Assembly: GCA_035501575.1 (NCBI GenBank)
Contig: DATJVZ010000217.1
Location: forward strand, 1 to 16,860
Direction: 5' to 3'
DNA length: 16,860 nucleotides
From: JAFAGX01 sp035501575
GTDB taxonomy: Bacteria; Acidobacteriota; Terriglobia; Terriglobales; Acidobacteriaceae
Both the position numbers and the translations under genes were made by a program. This document shows positions 14,904-16,860 of the stretch, piece by piece. Position 1 is the stretch's first letter; every line of letters begins with the position of its first letter. The notes under the pieces are model-generated. The model did no database searches. It saw nothing but the letters and a program-made list of their open reading frames with translations, and was not told where the DNA came from.

Positions 14904-15941
14904 TTACGCTACCCTTCGCCGCTCCAGCATGGAGAAGAACTCCATCACCAATTCCTCGTCCCAGCGACCCGATCGCGCCTCCTGCCGCATGGTGAGGGCG
15001 GCTTGCTCATGACTGAGGGCCGGCCTATAGGGTCGTTCGGTTGAGAGTGCATCGTAAACGTCGACCACTTGCAGAATGCGAGAAAGCAGCGGAATCTCCC
15101 GCCCCACCAAACCATCAGGATAGCCGCTGCCGTCGGAGTGCTCGTGATGGCTGCGGATGATCGGAAGCACCAGCCACAACGACTTGAGAGGGCGGCAGAT
15201 ATTTTCACCGGTCACCGGGTGCTGCTTCATGACGACCCATTCTTCGGGACTTAGGTTGGTTGTCTTTTTTAAAATCTCGTCGGGCACAGCAATCTTGCCT
15301 AAGTCGTGCAAGTAGCCTCCGCGGCGCAAGGCCACGATCGAATCTTCATCGAGGCCGAGGTGATGTCCCAACCGACTGGCCTGGAGGGCCAGGCGTTCAC
15401 AGTGACCTTCAGTATAGGGATCGCGACTTTCGACGCTGAGACCAAGCGTGCAAAGCACCGAATCCGCGGTCTCGAGTTCGTCGGTGAACTCCTTCAGTTT
15501 GAGCAGCGACTTCACCCGGGCAAACAACTCCTCGGAGGATACCGGCTTGTTGAGGAAGTCGTCGGCTCCCGCCTCGATGCCGCGTAACTTGTCTTCACGA
15601 TCGCTCAAGCCGGTGACCAGAACGAAGGGAATCAGGCGGGTGGAAGCGTCTTCCTTCAGGGCATGACACAATTCGTAGCCTGACTTGCCGGGCATGATGA
15701 CGTCGGAGAGAATCAAATCCGGAGGTTGACGGTAAACTTCCAGTTCCGCCTGAGCCGCATTGGACACGGTAACCACCTCATACCCCCGGGTCTCGAGCAG
15801 CTTGCTCATCAGCAACATCGTGTCGGGGTTATCGTCTACCACGAGGATTCGAGGGATACGCCGACGGAGGGGAACTTCAATCACAGAACCCCGGGAAAGA
15901 GAAGGGAAAAAAATATTGCCCGAATTCGAGGGATACTCCAT
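14904..15941 (-). CDS. Response regulator with HD-GYP domain, probable c-di-GMP phosphodiesterase
   Basis: 345 residues, RpfG-like architecture. Seen: a receiver domain (31-150) with acidic pair Asp36/Asp37, phospho-acceptor Asp80 in LILSDVIMPG and Lys132 in NKPVSS; then an HD-GYP domain (about 160-345) with His180, HDLGK at 212-216, His241 in KQHPVTGE, HHEHSDGSGYPDGL at 265-278 including the GYP triplet, and DVYDALSTERPYR. All diagnostic metal and GYP residues are present, so the enzyme should be active. Known: HD-GYP domains hydrolyse c-di-GMP, and phosphorylation of the receiver controls them. GAGGGATGG lies about 8 nt before the ATG; a later GTG at residue 20 is a weaker alternative. No sensor kinase is adjacent, so its partner is elsewhere. 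Its 263 nt leader carries a two-tier hairpin and a palindrome. Confidence 0.95.
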   Translation of the reverse strand: MEYPSNSGNIFFPSLSRGSVIEVPLRRRIPRILVVDDNPDTMLLMSKLLETRGYEVVTVSNAAQAELEVYRQPPDLILSDVIMPGKSGYELCHALKEDASTRLIPFVLVTGLSDREDKLRGIEAGADDFLNKPVSSEELFARVKSLLKLKEFTDELETADSVLCTLGLSVESRDPYTEGHCERLALQASRLGHHLGLDEDSIVALRRGGYLHDLGKIAVPDEILKKTTNLSPEEWVVMKQHPVTGENICRPLKSLWLVLPIIRSHHEHSDGSGYPDGLVGREIPLLSRILQVVDVYDALSTERPYRPALSHEQAALTMRQEARSGRWDEELVMEFFSMLERRRVA

Positions 15942-16003
15942 GGCGAACCATCCCTCAGGTCATTCTAATCGAAAAGATCGAAGCCGAGGCACTAGCGCTG
16001 ACA

Positions 16004-16017
16004 TCCTCGATCGAGGA
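16004..16017. promoter_or_regulatory. 14 bp perfect palindrome upstream of the HD-GYP gene
   Basis: TCCTCGATCGAGGA is a perfect palindrome, 63 nt before the HD-GYP ATG. It fits a dimeric regulator's operator; as RNA it would lack a loop. No known site was recognised. Confidence 0.35.
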
Positions 16018-16093
16018 CACAATCCAGGGAAGCGAGGACCCGTTACGAACGCCTGCAGCGCCTATTTCCTTCACCTTCCTCCTCCTGCGATAG

Positions 16094-16135
16094 GCTGGCA
16101 ATGCTTCCGTCGCCCACGAGCGACGGGACGCCAGC
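16094..16135 (-). other. Two-tier hairpin in the HD-GYP leader
   Basis: The outer stem GCTGGC/GCCAGC (16094-16099 with 16130-16135) encloses the inner stem CCGTCGC/GCGACGG (16107-16113 with 16120-16126) with a 6 nt loop. The internal loop is asymmetric (7 and 3 nt). It lies about 150 nt before the HD-GYP ATG and 70 nt after the RmlD stop. No T-tract follows on the minus strand. A leader RNA element or a transcript end are both possible; I do not recognise a GEMM-type c-di-GMP riboswitch. Confidence 0.45.
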
Positions 16136-16197
16136 TCTGCTGTCTTGCCCTTGGATCTTGCTTGAGGAAGGAAACTAAGCTGATTGGATGCCGGCTC

Positions 16198-16214
16198 GGC
16201 AACCTCAAGTTGCC
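16198..16214 (-). terminator. Hairpin spanning the RmlD stop codon
   Basis: GGCAAC (16198-16203) and GTTGCC (16209-16214) form a perfect 6 bp stem with a 5 nt loop that includes the TGA stop (16205-16207). It lacks a T-tract; a role in ending or protecting the transcript is only possible. Confidence 0.3.
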
Positions 16215-16860
16215 TTCGCTTCAGCCTTGGGAGTCGCGCGCCGGGCATCCAGATAGTTCCGCAAGGCGTCTTTCCAGTGTGGCATGACGATGCCGTACTG
16301 CTCGCGGCTTCTTGAGGACAGCACCGAGTATTTCGGCCGGGCGGCCGGCCGCACGAACTTATCGCTGGTGGTCGGCCGAATGAGCACATTCATGCCCGCG
16401 GCGCTCACGATCTCCCTGGCAAACTCGAACCAGGAACACTCACCCGTGTTCGTCACGTGCACGATGCCCGTGGCGCGCCGACGGCAGAGCGCAACGATGG
16501 CGCGCGCAAGATCGGGAGCGTGGGTAGGCGAGCCACGCTGGTCATCGACCACGTCTAAGGCAGGCCGCGTCTCTGCTAGTTTGAGAATGGTGTCGGGAAA
16601 ACATCTGCCGCCCACCCCAAACAACCAGGAGGTGCGCACAATACAGGCCGTGGGCAGGATCTCGGCGATTTGTTCCTCGGCTTGAGCCTTGGACTTGCCG
16701 TACAGGCTGCGCGGCGCGCGAGGAGCCGTAGTCTCGTAGGGCTCGGTATTCTGGCCGTCGAAGACATAATCCGTGCTCACAGAGATCAGCCGCGCTCCCC
16801 CGGCCTTGGCGGACGCGGCTATGTTGACCGCGCCCTGGCAATTCACGGCAAACGCCTGCT
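16205..16860 (-). CDS. rmlD: dTDP-4-dehydrorhamnose reductase-like protein (partial, C-terminal part)
   Basis: 217 residues are visible; RmlD is usually about 290-300, so roughly the first 75-80 residues, including the NAD(P)-binding GxxGxxG, lie beyond the right edge. A GTG at 16846 is an internal valine, not the start, because the frame stays conserved to the edge (QAFAVNCQGAVNIA). Seen: the extended SDR catalytic parts VSTDYVFDGQ with the Ser/Thr, YGKSKAQAEEQI with Tyr and Lys, IVRTSWLFG, DDQRGSPTHAPDLARAI, and GIVHVTNTGECSWFEFAREI. Known: RmlD makes dTDP-L-rhamnose for surface polysaccharides. Other family members (MAT2B-like or sugar-nucleotide reductases) cannot be fully excluded from the fragment. 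It lies upstream of the HD-GYP gene across 263 nt. Confidence 0.88.
   Translation of the reverse strand, partial: QAFAVNCQGAVNIAASAKAGGARLISVSTDYVFDGQNTEPYETTAPRAPRSLYGKSKAQAEEQIAEILPTACIVRTSWLFGVGGRCFPDTILKLAETRPALDVVDDQRGSPTHAPDLARAIVALCRRRATGIVHVTNTGECSWFEFAREIVSAAGMNVLIRPTTSDKFVRPAARPKYSVLSSRSREQYGIVMPHWKDALRNYLDARRATPKAEAKAT

Noticed and set aside
16094..16135. GEMM-I c-di-GMP riboswitch
   Set aside because: The hairpins are real, but the conserved GEMM core and GAAA tetraloop are not visible on either strand; kept only as an unclassified structure.
15760..16287. Plus-strand frame across the HD-GYP leader
   Set aside because: Its first part is antisense to the HD-GYP gene and its end is antisense to rmlD; no domain, no ribosome site.
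1..16860. Mobile elements, CRISPR arrays, defence islands, tRNAs
   Set aside because: No transposase or integrase frames, no regularly spaced direct repeats, no tRNA cloverleaf or T-loop signature was recognised, and base composition looks even.

Overview
This 16.9 kb window is a gene-dense, GC-rich bacterial chromosome segment. The gene set points to Acidobacteriota, probably a Terriglobia (subdivision 1)-like soil lineage: a short-type 2-oxoglutarate dehydrogenase E1, a DUF2911 secreted protein, a YceI protein, a response regulator with an HD-GYP domain, and a two-subunit Tat-exported molybdenum hydroxylase. That assignment is an inference from gene content and protein style; no rRNA is present to confirm it. 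I see no tRNA, rRNA, insertion sequence, CRISPR array or phage gene.

Layout, left to right. Positions 1-826 (minus) hold the start of a molybdopterin-binding large subunit and the complete [2Fe-2S] small subunit of an isoquinoline/aldehyde-oxidoreductase type enzyme, overlapping by 4 nt. recA (1015-2124, plus) diverges from them and converges on a YceI gene whose stop codon is 12 nt away. Positions 2137-7268 (minus) form one compact operon, leuA-leuB-leuC-leuD-yceI, which takes 2-ketoisovalerate to the immediate precursor of leucine. A LysR-type regulator (7416-8333, plus) diverges from leuA. The shared 147 bp spacer holds overlapping promoters and a good T-N11-A dyad, so this regulator most likely controls the leu operon. 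An FAH-family hydrolase (8409-9206) and a DUF2911 exported protein (9368-9913) follow on plus. The right half is all minus: sucA, a zinc-ribbon SAM methyltransferase, a family 2 glycosyltransferase of the dolichyl/undecaprenyl-phosphate sugar type, an HD-GYP response regulator (c-di-GMP phosphodiesterase) and the C-terminal three quarters of an RmlD-like dTDP-4-dehydrorhamnose reductase. Those last genes suggest envelope glycan or surface-state functions, but spacing does not prove one operon.

Most of the window is ordinary housekeeping. The strongest oddities are: (i) a LeuA that keeps the catalytic barrel and linker subdomains but has a Pro/Ala-rich tail instead of the C-terminal leucine-binding regulatory domain, next to a dedicated LysR regulator; (ii) the 96 bp spacer between the HD-GYP gene and the glycosyltransferase, largely built of three inverted repeats, two of which overlap; (iii) a two-tier hairpin plus a 14 bp palindrome in the 263 bp leader of the HD-GYP gene; and (iv) several hairpins near gene ends without T-tracts. 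I found no convincing new multi-gene system.
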